Shown here piece by piece: positions 21,501 to 30,782 of a DNA stretch of 64,000 bases. Source of the DNA: Flagellimonas yonaguniensis (GTDB taxonomy: Bacteria; Bacteroidota; Bacteroidia; Flavobacteriales; Flavobacteriaceae); contig NZ_JARFVB010000001.1 of NCBI RefSeq assembly GCF_029193885.1, forward strand, positions 310,001-374,000, read 5' to 3'. The position numbers and the translations under genes are program-made. Under the pieces are notes generated by a model, which was not told the DNA's origin, made no database searches, and saw only the letters and a program-made list of their open reading frames with translations. Position 1 is the first letter of the stretch, and every line of letters starts with the position of its first letter.

Positions 21501-24500
21501 GTACAAACTCTTCCGTAACAGATGGCAATGACATCGCCATAGATGATATCGAAGCGTATCAGATTCCTGAAGTTTGTGGTGGATTCATCACATTGGATGT
21601 AAATGTTGAGGACGGCCATGCTTTTGATGGTGCTATCACAGCTTATACAGATTTAACTTGTAACAGTGCCGATGATGGAAGCATTACCTTTGAAGTTGAA
21701 AACTTTGATCCTGGAACAGGGTTTACCTATCAAGTGGATAGTGATCCAGTGTCCGGCATCCAAACAGCCAGTCCAATTACTGTTTCCGGTCTTTCGGCAG
21801 GAAATCATACCATCACCCTAATTGATTTAAGAGATCCTGCATGTTCCGTAGTGTTGAACCAAACCTTGACACAACCCGATGTGGTTGATGTTACAGCATC
21901 CGTCACTACAGAACTTACCTGTACCAATGGTGGAGCAACGGTTACCGCAACAGCAACGGGAGGTACGCCGGTCTATCAATATCAATTGGAGGATACAAGT
22001 GCTACGCCCACGATCATTGCAGCATTCCAATCTTCCAATGTGTTCTCTGGTTTACCTGTTGGTGATTACGTAATAAGGACTAGGGATATCAATCTTTGCG
22101 AGGATACAACAACCATTACCGTTGATCCTTATGAAATCATTGCGTTTGATTTAACACCAACCGTTTGTTATAGCGGAAACAATGACGGAAACATTCGAGT
22201 GGATGTAACCAGTGGAAATGGCAACTATCAGTTCAGTATCAATGGTGGTGCTTGGATGACGCCTACGCCTTCTGATGGTACAACTTATATGTTCAATAAT
22301 TTAGTTGCAGGCACATACACGGTGGATGTAAGAGATCAATATGGTTGTTCTGTTCAGGATACAGCGACCATCAATCCCGCTTTGACCGCTTCGGCCTTCC
22401 TTGACAGTGATTTGACTTGTTTGGCAGATGCCACCATTACCATAACTGCAAACGGAGGTACAGCTCCTTATTCCTATCAATGGTCCAACGATGGAGGAAC
22501 CACCTATAATTCAACTGGATTCACAGGAAATGTATTCAACACGGATACTGCTGGAACATATATGTTCCAAGTAACTGATGCCGCCGGTTGTACCACAACG
22601 ACCAATAGTATCATAGTTACGCCAGCTGATCAACCTGTAATAAGCAACGTTATACCTACGGATATTTTATGTAGCGGGGAAAGTACCGGTACTTTGGATG
22701 TAGTGATAGACACTTCGGTTGGAGTTCCACCATATACCATTAATGTGGTGGAAACAAGTGGTCCTATCAACTATGGAAGTCAAACCACTGGATTGCCAGC
22801 AGGTTCTTATGAAGTAACCATAACTGATGATAAAGGATGTGTTTCGGATCCGTTCCCTGTGATTATTTCTGAACCCACTCCAATAGTCCCAAATGTTACG
22901 CACACCAATCTTACTTGTGTTGCATCATCCACCGAGTTGGGAACAATTACCGTGGATGCTTCTGGAGGAACGCCAGACTATATCTATCAGGTATACAACA
23001 ATGACTTCAGTGTAAATCTTACTTACGACACCTCAACCGGCACCAATGATCATACCTTTACAGGACTCGATTTTGGAGATTACACCATACAAATTACTGA
23101 TGCCAATGGCTGTCAAAATATTTCCACAGTTACCATTACAACAGGTCCAGATATATTGATAACCACAGTAGGTGCTTCGGGATGTACACCGGGCAGTGGA
23201 GAAATGACCGTTGAAGCACAAGCTTCCAATGGAACCTTGGGTATTGGAACATTCTATTTTGCCATTTACCCAGCACCTGCGTTCAACGCTGCCGACCCAG
23301 CATGGTTCCCAGAGGACCCACTACCTGCAGCGGACAACACCCATTTGTTTACCGGTCTAACCCCAGGGGTTACCTATACCTTCATTGTATTTGATACCGA
23401 TACCAATTGTGAGTATATACAGGAAGCAACGGTACCTGTCGCTACAAATTCAACCTTAATATCAACCATAGACGCTTCTACCAACATTACTTGTACAGGA
23501 GCAGCCGATGGTACTGTAGGCTTTACCATATCTGGGTATGGAGGAAACAATGTGAATTACGAAATTTTCTATACCAACACCCATACGACAACAGGAATCA
23601 CCGGGACAATATCGGGAGCTGTTGGAGGTCCGGAAAGCGACACTGCGTCTGGATTGAGTCCAGGAGAGTATTATATTCTTTACGAAGAGGCTGATGGACC
23701 CAATGCGGGTTGTGTCATTGCCTCGGATGAATTCCTTATCGAACAAGCGCCGACTTTGCTACAGGTTACTGCAAATTCACCAATAAATGACAATTGTAAT
23801 CCAAATGCAGGTGTAATTAATGCATCGGCACAGTATGGTATGGCTCCTTATGAGTACCTATACCTACTAGCATCTGACCCTGCACCAACAGCTTCTACCG
23901 GAAGTTGGACAAGCAATACAACAGCAAATGTGGATGCGGGTAATTACATTGTCTATGCAAAAGATGCCAACGATTGTATTCAAAGTGATCCCGTTACCGT
24001 ACTTGAAGACCCAAGCCCGGAAATATCCATTTCCATTGTGGATGAATGTGTGGATGAAGGCTTGTTTGAAGTAATGGTCACATTGGACAATCCAGCTGAC
24101 GCCATGGCACCTTTCCAAATCAGTGTAAATGGTGCAGCATTCCAAAACTTTACTTTTGATGGAAGCAATCAGTATCTGATTTCCGGATTGAGCTCAGGGT
24201 TGGGTCATACTATTGAAGTAAGAGACCTAAACGGTTGTATTGATATCGAAACTTTCGATATACATCCACCACTTGAATTTATAGTGACTCAAACCGTTGA
24301 TTTGGATTGTGAGCTAGGAGCTGCTGGTAATGCAGAATTGTTGATTGAAGTAATTTCAGGGTCTGGAAATTATGAATATACCATAGATGGACCAGGAATA
24401 ACTTATGACGTATCCAGAAGTGTTCTGACATCCAATCCATTTACTTGGACAGGTGCTGGTGTGGCAGGAAGCTATGATGTAGTTGTATTCGATATGGGAA

Positions 24501-27500
24501 CAGCACCACCTAACTGTCCCAAAACAATTACTGTGGACGTGCCTGAAGCTACTCAACCTTCTTTTACAACAACTTATACAGATGTAACTTGTAACGGAGA
24601 TGATGATGGAACCATCACGGTTACTGCGGTTGACAATGGTATAGGACCATATACTTTTGAAATTATTGGTGCATCTGATGGATCAATAAGTGTTCCCATT
24701 GCTCCAACAAGCACTACGCCTACCACGGCTACATTTACAGGTCTAGCAGGTTCGGCGGCAGGTATTACTTATGATATAGAGGTCGTCGCAGCCAATAATT
24801 GCGATGATATAGAGTCGGTAACCATAACTGAACCCGATCCAATTGACAACATCGATGTGGATGTAGTGGAATTTGCATGTTCCGTAGGCAATAATCCAAA
24901 CAACGCCAGCATTACTGTGGATACTTCATCCATTACTGGAGGTAGTGGCAACTATGTGACTTACGAATTTATCAACGATGCCGGTTCCGTAGTGGTTCAA
25001 TCCGGTAGTAATCCTACATACATTGAAACCGATATAAATGGAGGTAACTATACCATCAACGTATATGATGACAACGGTTGTTTGGGAACAACAACAGCGG
25101 TTATTGCTCCTTATGATCAAATTACAAATGCCGTAGCAGCCGTTACAAACCCATTGAGCTGTTCTCCAGGTCTGGATGGGGAAATTACCATTACCGTTAC
25201 ATCGACCTTAGGCGACCCATCTCGTTTTGAATACAGTATCGACAACGGTAGTAATTGGCAAAATTCCAATGTATTTGGCAATTTGGATGTTGGAACACAC
25301 AATTTCCTTGTTCGTCATTTGGATACAGGTTGTGTGGTTTCAACTTCTGAAACCATAACCAACCCCAACACATTCAATATCGATGTGAATGTGGTAAGCA
25401 ATGTCATCTGTTATGGTACTGCCACTGGCGAAGTAACATTTGAACTTCTGGATGCCACATATATAGGAGGATTTAATTGGACCATTTATGATACCAATGG
25501 AACACCTACCAACACAGCTGATGATATTCCTGTAACTAACGGTACTTCAGCTACTACAGGTCCAACCGCCCCTATTTCTTTGCCAGCTGGAAGCTATACC
25601 GTTGAGATTTCACAGGATGCATTCCCTGAATGTACCAATGTGGAAGCCTTCAACATTGCGGGACCTAATGCAACAATCACTGGTTCTGCCATTGTTACTG
25701 ACATTACTTGTGTGGATGACGGTACCATTGAAGTCATCGCTTCTGGTGGATGGGGTGGATACACTTACTATGTGGGCGTTGGTGCTCCTGGTACTTACGT
25801 ATCAAACCCTATTTTCTCCGGACTTACCGCAGATACTTATGAAGTTTGGGTAAGGGATTCAAGTGGTTGTGAAGAACATATTGATACGATCACTCTTGAT
25901 GACCCAGACCCTATATCGGCCTTATTGCAAATCAACCAGTCCAACTGTGTGGATTTACAAGGAGAAATCGAAGTAGTCGGTACCATTGGCGGTCAAGGAA
26001 GCAACTATATGTATCAATTGATCAAGGATGGAACCAACTTTGGCTCTCCTCAGACCAATACTATTTTCTCTGGATTGGGTGCAGGTTCTTACACCGTTGA
26101 AATTACCGATCAGTGGGGCTGTTCCATAACACTTCCAGCTACCTTGGAATTGTACAATGCCATGACGGCAAATGCTACCGTGGATAAAACCATCGATTGT
26201 ACAATGAATCCAGGAGGGCAAATTACCATCAATGTAACAGGTGGCTCCTCCAACTTGCAATACAGCGTTGAAGATCCATTGGGCAATGTAACCATAGATG
26301 CGGACGCGGATGGTGTTTTCACAGGTCTTACAGAACCGGGAGAATACATCTTTACCATTACCGATTTGGATACTTCCGAGCCTTGTACCTATGAAGTACG
26401 CCAAACATTGGATGATAAAGTAGATCCAATATTATTGGATGCAACTATTGTGGATGTAAGCTGTGCTGGGGGTAGTGATGGTAGTATCTTGGCCAATCTT
26501 GATCCTGCTACGGCCCTAAATCCACCTTACCAATACGAATTGATTGGTTTAGCTGGTGCCCCGAGCAGACCTCTTCAAGATGAACCATTCTTCGAGAATC
26601 TTCCCCAAGGAACCTACCAAGTACGTGTGGTTTCTGAAAGGGAGTGTGAGGACATCAAAACCGAAACTGTTGATGAACCCAATCCCCTGGGTGCTACGGC
26701 TACGGCTACGGCCTTTGAATGTACTCCAAGCAATTCTGTGGATGAATCGACCATTACAGTAACCCCTAGTGGAGGTACTCCTTTTGCGGGTCCTGATCCT
26801 TATCTGTACAGTTTTGAAGGAAACAGTTTCACATCGGACAACACTTTTGATGTCGTGGACGATGGAACCGTTCAAACTATAAATTACATTGTTAGGGATG
26901 CCAATGGTTGTGAATATTGGGATAGTGTTGATGTTCAACCTTTGAACACTTTCACATTGGATGCTAATCAAGATTTTGCCATCTCCTGTATCAATCCAGA
27001 AAGCGTAATCCTTACCGTTACGGAATCTACCCCTGGCGACACCTATACATTCGAATTATTGCCTACTGGTAATCCTTATGGAAATGTTGTACTTAGTTCT
27101 GTCACACCTATTTCCGCAACTTTTGAGTTGACCGAACCTGGCAGTTATACATTCCGTGCCACCAACGATGTCACAGGATGTTACGTAGAGGAAATCTATA
27201 CAATCGACCCATTCGACACCATTGACGTTGATGCCACAGCTACAGCACCAGCTATGTGCTTTGATGATGCGGGAGAGTTGACCATAGATGTTTCAGGCTA
27301 TACAGGAGACTACGACTATTATGTTTACAGAACCGATGGTACACTTATCGTATCAGGAAGTGAAAACACTTCTTCTGGTTCACTGGCCATAACCCACCCC
27401 GACTTGAGAGGTGGTAACTATTATGTTGAGGTAGAAGCTACTGAAGCTCCTTTCTGTACCGCTACATCTGGTACAGTAACTATAATATCTCCAAGTGCTG

Positions 27501-29755
27501 AATTGGATTACACACCACAAGAAGTGGCCAATGTTACCTGTACCAATGATCAAGGCGAGATATTGATCAACCCAACAGGAGGCTACGCCCCTTATGATAT
27601 TGTACTGACCAATACGACCACATCACAAGTTTATACCATGGATGATGTACAAAGCTATGTCTTCACAGGATTATCCGCGGGAGTGTATACCGTAAGGGTT
27701 ACCGACGATGGGGGTTGCTTTGAAGATAGAGGACTGACCTTGGAAGTACCAGACCCAATCACAGCAGACATTGACGCTGCACCAATCGATCTATTGTGCT
27801 ATGGAGATGATAGTGCTTCTGTTTGGGCGGACAATGTTGCTGGAGGAAGTGGTTCTTATGCTTACCAATTGAACATTTACGAAGATGATTCTCCAGGCGC
27901 TGATATTACTTTCACTTCTGGTGCACAAAGCAGCAACATCTTCAATAATTTGGGTGCTGGAACCTACAGTATTACCGTTACCGATGGTTGGAACTGTAGT
28001 GATACAACGGATACCGTGACCATAACGGAACCCACCGAAGTAAGGGCCTCCCTAATTCAGTTGAGCGAAATGACCTGTAATGATGATGCCCAATTGGAAT
28101 TAACAGCAACAGGAGGTACTGCACCTTATTTCTACAGTACGGATGATATCAATTTCTTTGCCATGGATGGTGGGGATACCCATACTTTCGATGTGGGAGC
28201 GGATGAATACCAATACTATGTACGCGATTTCAATGGTTGTGATGCAATACTATCAAACCAGGTAACTGTTGACGAAGTTCCTGAATTGATGCTGGAAATC
28301 GATGAGTCCGCAGCCATTATCAACTGTATGGGCGAAGCATCTGCCACCATTATTGCTCAGGCAACAGGTGGATTGGGCAACTATAGTTACGAATTGTTCA
28401 GCGATGCAGCCTTGACCAACTTGGTCGATGGCCCACAAACCAATGGAACATTCAGTGGACTACCAGCAGGTGAATATTATGTAAGGGTAACCAGTGAGGA
28501 CTGTGTAGAGGTATCACCGGTAATTACCATAATAGATCCAGAACCATTGGTAGTGGATAGAGAAGAATTTACAGATATTACATGTTCAGGAATGAACGAT
28601 GGTACTATTACAGTAGAGGTATCGGGTGGAACAGGTGAAATCCTTTACGCCATTTCACCGAATCTAGATCAGTTTGATACGACGAACACATTTACTGATC
28701 TAGAACCCGGTATCTATGATGTAATCGCTCAAGATGTGAACGGATGTTTCATTACTTTCCAATTTGAGATTACACAACCAGAACCCATCGTGGCAGAGGC
28801 TGTCAACATCATGGACGAAGTATGTTTTGAAAGTGGTGATGGTTCATTCGAACTACAGATCACTGGAGGAACAGCTCCTTATGAAACAAGCTTGAACTCC
28901 AGTGCTGATGGAAACTTTGTGCAAGACCAGTTCTTGTTCCAAGACCTGACCACAGGAACCCATGTGGTATTTATCAGGGATGCCCAAGGCTGTGAAACCA
29001 ATGTGGTTGTGGAAATTGAACCAGGAGTCAATCTGGGTGCCACAGTAACACCCGTTTATGAGTGCACAGGTAGTGTCCCTGACAATTATTTGGAAATTGT
29101 ATTGGAGGACGAATCCATAGCAGGTAACCTTATGTACGCCTTGGATTCCACAGACCCAGCGGATATGCTATTATCCGCCGATTTTACCAATATGGTACCT
29201 GGTGACCACTATCTTACCATTGCACATGCCAATGGATGTATGACCACCTACGACTTTACCATTGAAGCTTACGAACCTCTTACATTGGTTTTGGAAAACA
29301 ATATATACAATCAAATAACTGCAATAGCAGCAGGTGGAGTAGAGGATTATACCTTTTATTTCAATGATATCGACAACGGAACCGATAACATATACTACAT
29401 CAGTGAAACAGGTACGTATACGGTAACTGTTATTGATCAGAACGGTTGTGAAGCTACTGCAGAGATATTCATGGAGTTCATGGATATAGATTTTCCGAAC
29501 TTTTTCACTCCAGATGGCGACGGTCGCAACGATATATGGATACCTGACAACATTGAAGGGTTCCCAGACGTACTAATTAAGATTTACGATCGTTATGGTA
29601 GAGTAGTGGAAGAGATGGCCCGAAACGTTCAAGGTTGGGACGGAAATTACGATGGAAAACCATTGCCAACCGGAGACTACTGGTATGTTGTTCGACTCGA
29701 AGGAGAACAAGACAACCGAGAGTTTGTAGGTCACTTTACATTATACAGAAAATAA
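15569..29755 (+). CDS. sprB: Giant SprB-like repeat adhesin exported by the type IX secretion system
   Basis: 4728 residues in one uninterrupted frame. Signal peptide at 1-27 (ICILLFSYTGIAQ). Residues about 28-360 are a conserved-looking N-terminal region (RYAGLYWSAVYRD, VNTLGWDVDLFTIP). About 365-480 resembles a DUF11/CARDB-type beta domain (LVKTVEDIGG, YVLTFQNVGNDDAINYTIRD). From about 820 to 4600 runs a series of SprB repeats, each roughly 80-95 residues with a DxxCxGxxDG opening, GGxxPYxY, GxYxxxVxDxNGC and a TITxP ending; I count about forty endings. A jelly-roll-like domain interrupts the array at about 1805-2010. From about 4640 comes the type-B C-terminal domain (FPNFFTPDGDGRNDIW to FTLYRK). 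In F. johnsoniae SprB is a mobile surface adhesin driving gliding; here it is shorter but sits in the same operon with sprF directly downstream. Confidence 0.9.
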   Translation: MLMKTSLLRWGTTICILLFSYTGIAQVKNNFDVRYENELRGDLTFIANNIVNRDEGGDNPEDPYNLTGSSSEYNDRLNMQYIDIDGDPSTFSSSSATLAVPDSNCSLVRYAGLYWSAVYRDNNRSSDFDEIKFRVPGGSYVDLTADEILFDGDGDADFGNYAPYACYKDVTSIITGLANPDGDYFVANVRASSGDNVQGGVSGGWSLVVVYENPTLPGKYITTFDGYAGIKSGETVDIPFSGFTTLPAPFPVNAKLGVAALEGDNRISGDRLSIRADSNGSFTTLSNSANPSNNFFNSNITDEGVIQTNRNPNSVNTLGWDVDLFTIPNPSNSVIPNSETGATLRASSSQDKYDIFFTSLDVEIIEPIMNLVKTVEDIGGNDITGQGVNLGQYLDYVLTFQNVGNDDAINYTIRDVLPINVTLDESSISMPAGVSYTYDPVTRTVLFTVPDNIIEEGDPARTIRMRVQVAENCFDFVDACTDIIQNLAYSTYQGAINSAQITDDPSVSEFNGCGFGTPGATNFLLDDLSACNFTRTVQLCGDDVLLDAGDNFDNYIWYRDENGNNTIDVGTDTVITDGDSDNDPSTMVVTEIGTYIVDKQVADPCKDFQEIITVELFGSVQSNPITALINDTSNTIDGAIDFCPNDGSELPEIFLCGLNDTELIQINIPDATSIEWEQLDENSCTESDEGCANTNASCTWNTVDTGNDFLAENTGQYRLVINYQNGCFSRFYFNIYKNPLDPQYTSSDIICDTPGNITVTNMPLTYEFQLVDQATGNILVPYGPSPSFNITNNGAYMVEMRQQGVTDGCVFVLDNIGILERDFQVDVVPQDTDCNGLGEIAISVLNVEAQYYYEISQGGTVVDTHGPSNDNNYTFENLNDGIYDVTVTTDDGCDHTEQVTINDVTDLAVSAITTKNIDCTDGIISVTGSGGFPNPDYYYAIWSYNGTNLYTDISDIPATAYQTTSDFTFANGEEGTYQFVVVDGNNCHAFSNSVIISISPSVEYTTLVVDEACFGAEDGSFSVNVTNSNGYILSYTLTYPDSSTTSNTSGTFSNLPQGDFSLTITQTQGSISCDFVETFTIDGPDSGVTADAVLIQDYTCLQDGIIDAQNVTGGTAPYEYSIDGVTFNSTSTFTNLTDGTYTITVRDDNGCTFTDSVTIDSLDPPTDIDFSATDPLCPTFLSDITLSVTGGEPALVYEIISPAGSAINNGNNNTFADLAPGTYMFRVTDGNDCFYEESYTIAPVTEISVTGQLVSNITCFGDSDGEIQYTVNNFNTDYNYTVTGPDNFSGTNETNSTISLTGLAEGTYTITVTDNLTNCTDTTDVTINAPPSALDAIPTVVQPTCLADGSVNIVATGGWGSYTYEITSGPASYTLPAPQNNGLFSGLDIDGLYEFTVTDANGCEFTDTFTINEAVAPELEIVPNDICYDDAVGLTLTANVIAGGDGNYEYSLNGGPFVTNNVFSGLTPGDYTIEVRDGNGCTDSESLTIDPELSVVASAPNITACGTNTDITITAAGGDGNYVYAVVADGATPADTDFAPTNPVTGVVAGNYDVYVRDNGGAAGYCEASYDITIVQDDPLAISVTNTDILCSGESQAQITITANGGEAPYTYSIDNGATYQTSNTFYNQPAGSYNIRVRDANNCEVTEIYSITEPITLSASAAVTALVECNPSSGAEVRITNAIGGTAPYEYSFDGGSTYGGSSIGYLLPGTHTLYIRDANLCTYPMSVTIDPEPTPPNATASVDYECDGEGTITVTPDSPDFDYTYEIDGAPNTPNDSNVFNDVPVGNHTITVNYVSNSAPSPSILLSENFGTGPNTSISEIDPVYCYEPQDGSASLCGFGTDTHIQDGEYSVTQNITNPYGTWQSPDDHSGLSNGRFLAINVGGVAGVGGIVYQKTGVEVIPNRDITVSLWAFNLLRNGESGGDPSIEIQLVDAGGTVIQSTTTGSIPKNTSATDWHDYNVTLNPGANSNLDIVIRTNSSVTDGNDIAIDDIEAYQIPEVCGGFITLDVNVEDGHAFDGAITAYTDLTCNSADDGSITFEVENFDPGTGFTYQVDSDPVSGIQTASPITVSGLSAGNHTITLIDLRDPACSVVLNQTLTQPDVVDVTASVTTELTCTNGGATVTATATGGTPVYQYQLEDTSATPTIIAAFQSSNVFSGLPVGDYVIRTRDINLCEDTTTITVDPYEIIAFDLTPTVCYSGNNDGNIRVDVTSGNGNYQFSINGGAWMTPTPSDGTTYMFNNLVAGTYTVDVRDQYGCSVQDTATINPALTASAFLDSDLTCLADATITITANGGTAPYSYQWSNDGGTTYNSTGFTGNVFNTDTAGTYMFQVTDAAGCTTTTNSIIVTPADQPVISNVIPTDILCSGESTGTLDVVIDTSVGVPPYTINVVETSGPINYGSQTTGLPAGSYEVTITDDKGCVSDPFPVIISEPTPIVPNVTHTNLTCVASSTELGTITVDASGGTPDYIYQVYNNDFSVNLTYDTSTGTNDHTFTGLDFGDYTIQITDANGCQNISTVTITTGPDILITTVGASGCTPGSGEMTVEAQASNGTLGIGTFYFAIYPAPAFNAADPAWFPEDPLPAADNTHLFTGLTPGVTYTFIVFDTDTNCEYIQEATVPVATNSTLISTIDASTNITCTGAADGTVGFTISGYGGNNVNYEIFYTNTHTTTGITGTISGAVGGPESDTASGLSPGEYYILYEEADGPNAGCVIASDEFLIEQAPTLLQVTANSPINDNCNPNAGVINASAQYGMAPYEYLYLLASDPAPTASTGSWTSNTTANVDAGNYIVYAKDANDCIQSDPVTVLEDPSPEISISIVDECVDEGLFEVMVTLDNPADAMAPFQISVNGAAFQNFTFDGSNQYLISGLSSGLGHTIEVRDLNGCIDIETFDIHPPLEFIVTQTVDLDCELGAAGNAELLIEVISGSGNYEYTIDGPGITYDVSRSVLTSNPFTWTGAGVAGSYDVVVFDMGTAPPNCPKTITVDVPEATQPSFTTTYTDVTCNGDDDGTITVTAVDNGIGPYTFEIIGASDGSISVPIAPTSTTPTTATFTGLAGSAAGITYDIEVVAANNCDDIESVTITEPDPIDNIDVDVVEFACSVGNNPNNASITVDTSSITGGSGNYVTYEFINDAGSVVVQSGSNPTYIETDINGGNYTINVYDDNGCLGTTTAVIAPYDQITNAVAAVTNPLSCSPGLDGEITITVTSTLGDPSRFEYSIDNGSNWQNSNVFGNLDVGTHNFLVRHLDTGCVVSTSETITNPNTFNIDVNVVSNVICYGTATGEVTFELLDATYIGGFNWTIYDTNGTPTNTADDIPVTNGTSATTGPTAPISLPAGSYTVEISQDAFPECTNVEAFNIAGPNATITGSAIVTDITCVDDGTIEVIASGGWGGYTYYVGVGAPGTYVSNPIFSGLTADTYEVWVRDSSGCEEHIDTITLDDPDPISALLQINQSNCVDLQGEIEVVGTIGGQGSNYMYQLIKDGTNFGSPQTNTIFSGLGAGSYTVEITDQWGCSITLPATLELYNAMTANATVDKTIDCTMNPGGQITINVTGGSSNLQYSVEDPLGNVTIDADADGVFTGLTEPGEYIFTITDLDTSEPCTYEVRQTLDDKVDPILLDATIVDVSCAGGSDGSILANLDPATALNPPYQYELIGLAGAPSRPLQDEPFFENLPQGTYQVRVVSERECEDIKTETVDEPNPLGATATATAFECTPSNSVDESTITVTPSGGTPFAGPDPYLYSFEGNSFTSDNTFDVVDDGTVQTINYIVRDANGCEYWDSVDVQPLNTFTLDANQDFAISCINPESVILTVTESTPGDTYTFELLPTGNPYGNVVLSSVTPISATFELTEPGSYTFRATNDVTGCYVEEIYTIDPFDTIDVDATATAPAMCFDDAGELTIDVSGYTGDYDYYVYRTDGTLIVSGSENTSSGSLAITHPDLRGGNYYVEVEATEAPFCTATSGTVTIISPSAELDYTPQEVANVTCTNDQGEILINPTGGYAPYDIVLTNTTTSQVYTMDDVQSYVFTGLSAGVYTVRVTDDGGCFEDRGLTLEVPDPITADIDAAPIDLLCYGDDSASVWADNVAGGSGSYAYQLNIYEDDSPGADITFTSGAQSSNIFNNLGAGTYSITVTDGWNCSDTTDTVTITEPTEVRASLIQLSEMTCNDDAQLELTATGGTAPYFYSTDDINFFAMDGGDTHTFDVGADEYQYYVRDFNGCDAILSNQVTVDEVPELMLEIDESAAIINCMGEASATIIAQATGGLGNYSYELFSDAALTNLVDGPQTNGTFSGLPAGEYYVRVTSEDCVEVSPVITIIDPEPLVVDREEFTDITCSGMNDGTITVEVSGGTGEILYAISPNLDQFDTTNTFTDLEPGIYDVIAQDVNGCFITFQFEITQPEPIVAEAVNIMDEVCFESGDGSFELQITGGTAPYETSLNSSADGNFVQDQFLFQDLTTGTHVVFIRDAQGCETNVVVEIEPGVNLGATVTPVYECTGSVPDNYLEIVLEDESIAGNLMYALDSTDPADMLLSADFTNMVPGDHYLTIAHANGCMTTYDFTIEAYEPLTLVLENNIYNQITAIAAGGVEDYTFYFNDIDNGTDNIYYISETGTYTVTVIDQNGCEATAEIFMEFMDIDFPNFFTPDGDGRNDIWIPDNIEGFPDVLIKIYDRYGRVVEEMARNVQGWDGNYDGKPLPTGDYWYVVRLEGEQDNREFVGHFTLYRK
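18040..29470 (+). repeat. Array of about forty SprB repeats within the adhesin gene
   Basis: Protein-level tandem repeats of roughly 80-95 residues with conserved Cys (two per unit), GG.PY.Y and G.Y...V.D..GC. Most units have diverged at DNA level, but some share long exact segments, for example the identical 24 bases at 18908-18931 and 20624-20647, pointing to occasional duplication or gene conversion. The array is interrupted at about 20983-21600. Confidence 0.85.
20983..21600 (+). other. Jelly-roll (lectin/CBM-like) domain embedded in the SprB repeat array
   Basis: Residues about 1805-2010 of the adhesin lack the repeat pattern. They begin PSILLSENFGTG, contain GTWQSPDDHSGLSNGRFLAI, then ITVSLWAFNLLRNGES, IEIQLVDAGG, WHDYNVTLNPGANSNLDIVI and NDIAIDDIEAYQIP. 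The order (ENFG, opening strands, N-x-F, W.F.., D-I-A-I-D-D-I) is that of MAM/carbohydrate-binding jelly-roll domains found in flavobacterial surface proteins. Sugar binding is an inference from fold resemblance. Confidence 0.65.
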
Positions 29756-29776
29756 CGCTTAACCTACTATTGCCCC

Positions 29777-30736
29777 ATGTTAAAAAAAGTCTACTCAACT
29801 ATACTATTATTCTCCTTGGCATTTGTTGTTCAAGGACAAGAGTTGACCGTACCCCAATTATCCCAATACATTGCGGATAATCCATTTTTAATGTCCCCGA
29901 CCTACGCAGGTATAGGAGACCATATAAAAGTGCGTTTAAACGGCTTGACGCAATGGGTAGGTATAGAAGACGCTCCAGATACCCAGACCTTGGCAGCCGA
30001 TGCAAGGGTTGGAAATAGATCTGGAGTAGGTATGCTATTATACAATGATAGTAATGGACATACCAGACAAAGAGGAGCAAGGGTATCCTTTGCCCACCAC
30101 TTGACATTGGACTATTACGAAGATATTTTCCTATCGTTCGGTATTTCCTATAACTTTAATCAGTTTAGGATAGATGTGGAACAATTTGAGGAAAACAACG
30201 GTCAATTGCCTACAGATGACAAGGCCACCACAAACCATAACTTTGATCTTGGTGTGCTTTATAGATATAATAAATTCTTTTTCAGTCTAAATGCGGGTAA
30301 TGTTCTTAATAAGGATTTATCAAATTTTAATACGGACATAATCCGCATAGAACCTAATAAACTAAGGAACTACTATGCTTATACAGGCTATAACTTTTCC
30401 AAGAGCAAAAACAGCAAATTGGAAATAGAACCTTCTGTATTTTTTCAATGGTTTGAAAGTGATGGCCGTTCCGTTACCGATTTGAACACCAAGTTCCGTT
30501 TTAGGGATTTTGAAGATTATTATTATGTAGGTCTAACCTATCGTTTTTTGAACGACCAATTAGGTGAACCGCTGTACATTGCTCCCATAGCGGGATTCAA
30601 AAAAAGTAACTTCTATTTTGGCTATTCCTATCAAGTCATTACCAACGAAATATTAGGTTATAGTACAGGAACCCACGTACTTACCGTGGGAATGGATCTT
30701 TTCCAAGGGATAAGTAACTGTAGGTGTATGTATTGA
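29777..30736 (+). CDS. sprF: SprF, PorP/SprF-family type IX secretion outer-membrane protein
   Basis: 319 residues. Signal peptide (MLKKVYSTILLFSLAFVVQGQ) then the classic PorP/SprF opening LSQYIADNPFLMSPTYAGIG and a beta-barrel pattern to the end. In F. johnsoniae SprF, encoded right after sprB, is needed for secretion of SprB; PorP/SprF proteins generally partner type-B C-terminal-domain cargo. It begins 21 bp after sprB, so it is the last gene of the operon. The downstream folB has its own promoter. Confidence 0.9.
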   Translation: MLKKVYSTILLFSLAFVVQGQELTVPQLSQYIADNPFLMSPTYAGIGDHIKVRLNGLTQWVGIEDAPDTQTLAADARVGNRSGVGMLLYNDSNGHTRQRGARVSFAHHLTLDYYEDIFLSFGISYNFNQFRIDVEQFEENNGQLPTDDKATTNHNFDLGVLYRYNKFFFSLNAGNVLNKDLSNFNTDIIRIEPNKLRNYYAYTGYNFSKSKNSKLEIEPSVFFQWFESDGRSVTDLNTKFRFRDFEDYYYVGLTYRFLNDQLGEPLYIAPIAGFKKSNFYFGYSYQVITNEILGYSTGTHVLTVGMDLFQGISNCRCMY

Positions 30737-30753
30737 ATTAAACTGTTTTACCC

Positions 30754-30761
30754 TATTTTTG
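30754..30761 (+). promoter_or_regulatory. Putative folB promoter -7 box
   Basis: TATTTTTG, full match to TAnnTTTG. It overlaps the most upstream possible folB start codon (TTG at 30759), which argues that translation starts further down at 30783. Confidence 0.6.
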
Positions 30762-30782
30762 CCCTTTCTTAATACAAGGGTT

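Noticed and set aside
16198..28438. Many long open frames antisense to the sprB gene, up to about 170 codons
   Set aside because: They follow the codon structure of the sense repeats, lack starts with upstream context, and have Cys/Gly/Ser/Arg-rich compositions typical of antisense translation of Thr/Asn/Gly repeats.
18040..29470. CRISPR or DNA-satellite explanation of the repeated region
   Set aside because: Repeats are protein-level units of 240-290 bp with diverged DNA and one open frame; no short direct repeats with uniform spacers occur anywhere in the window.
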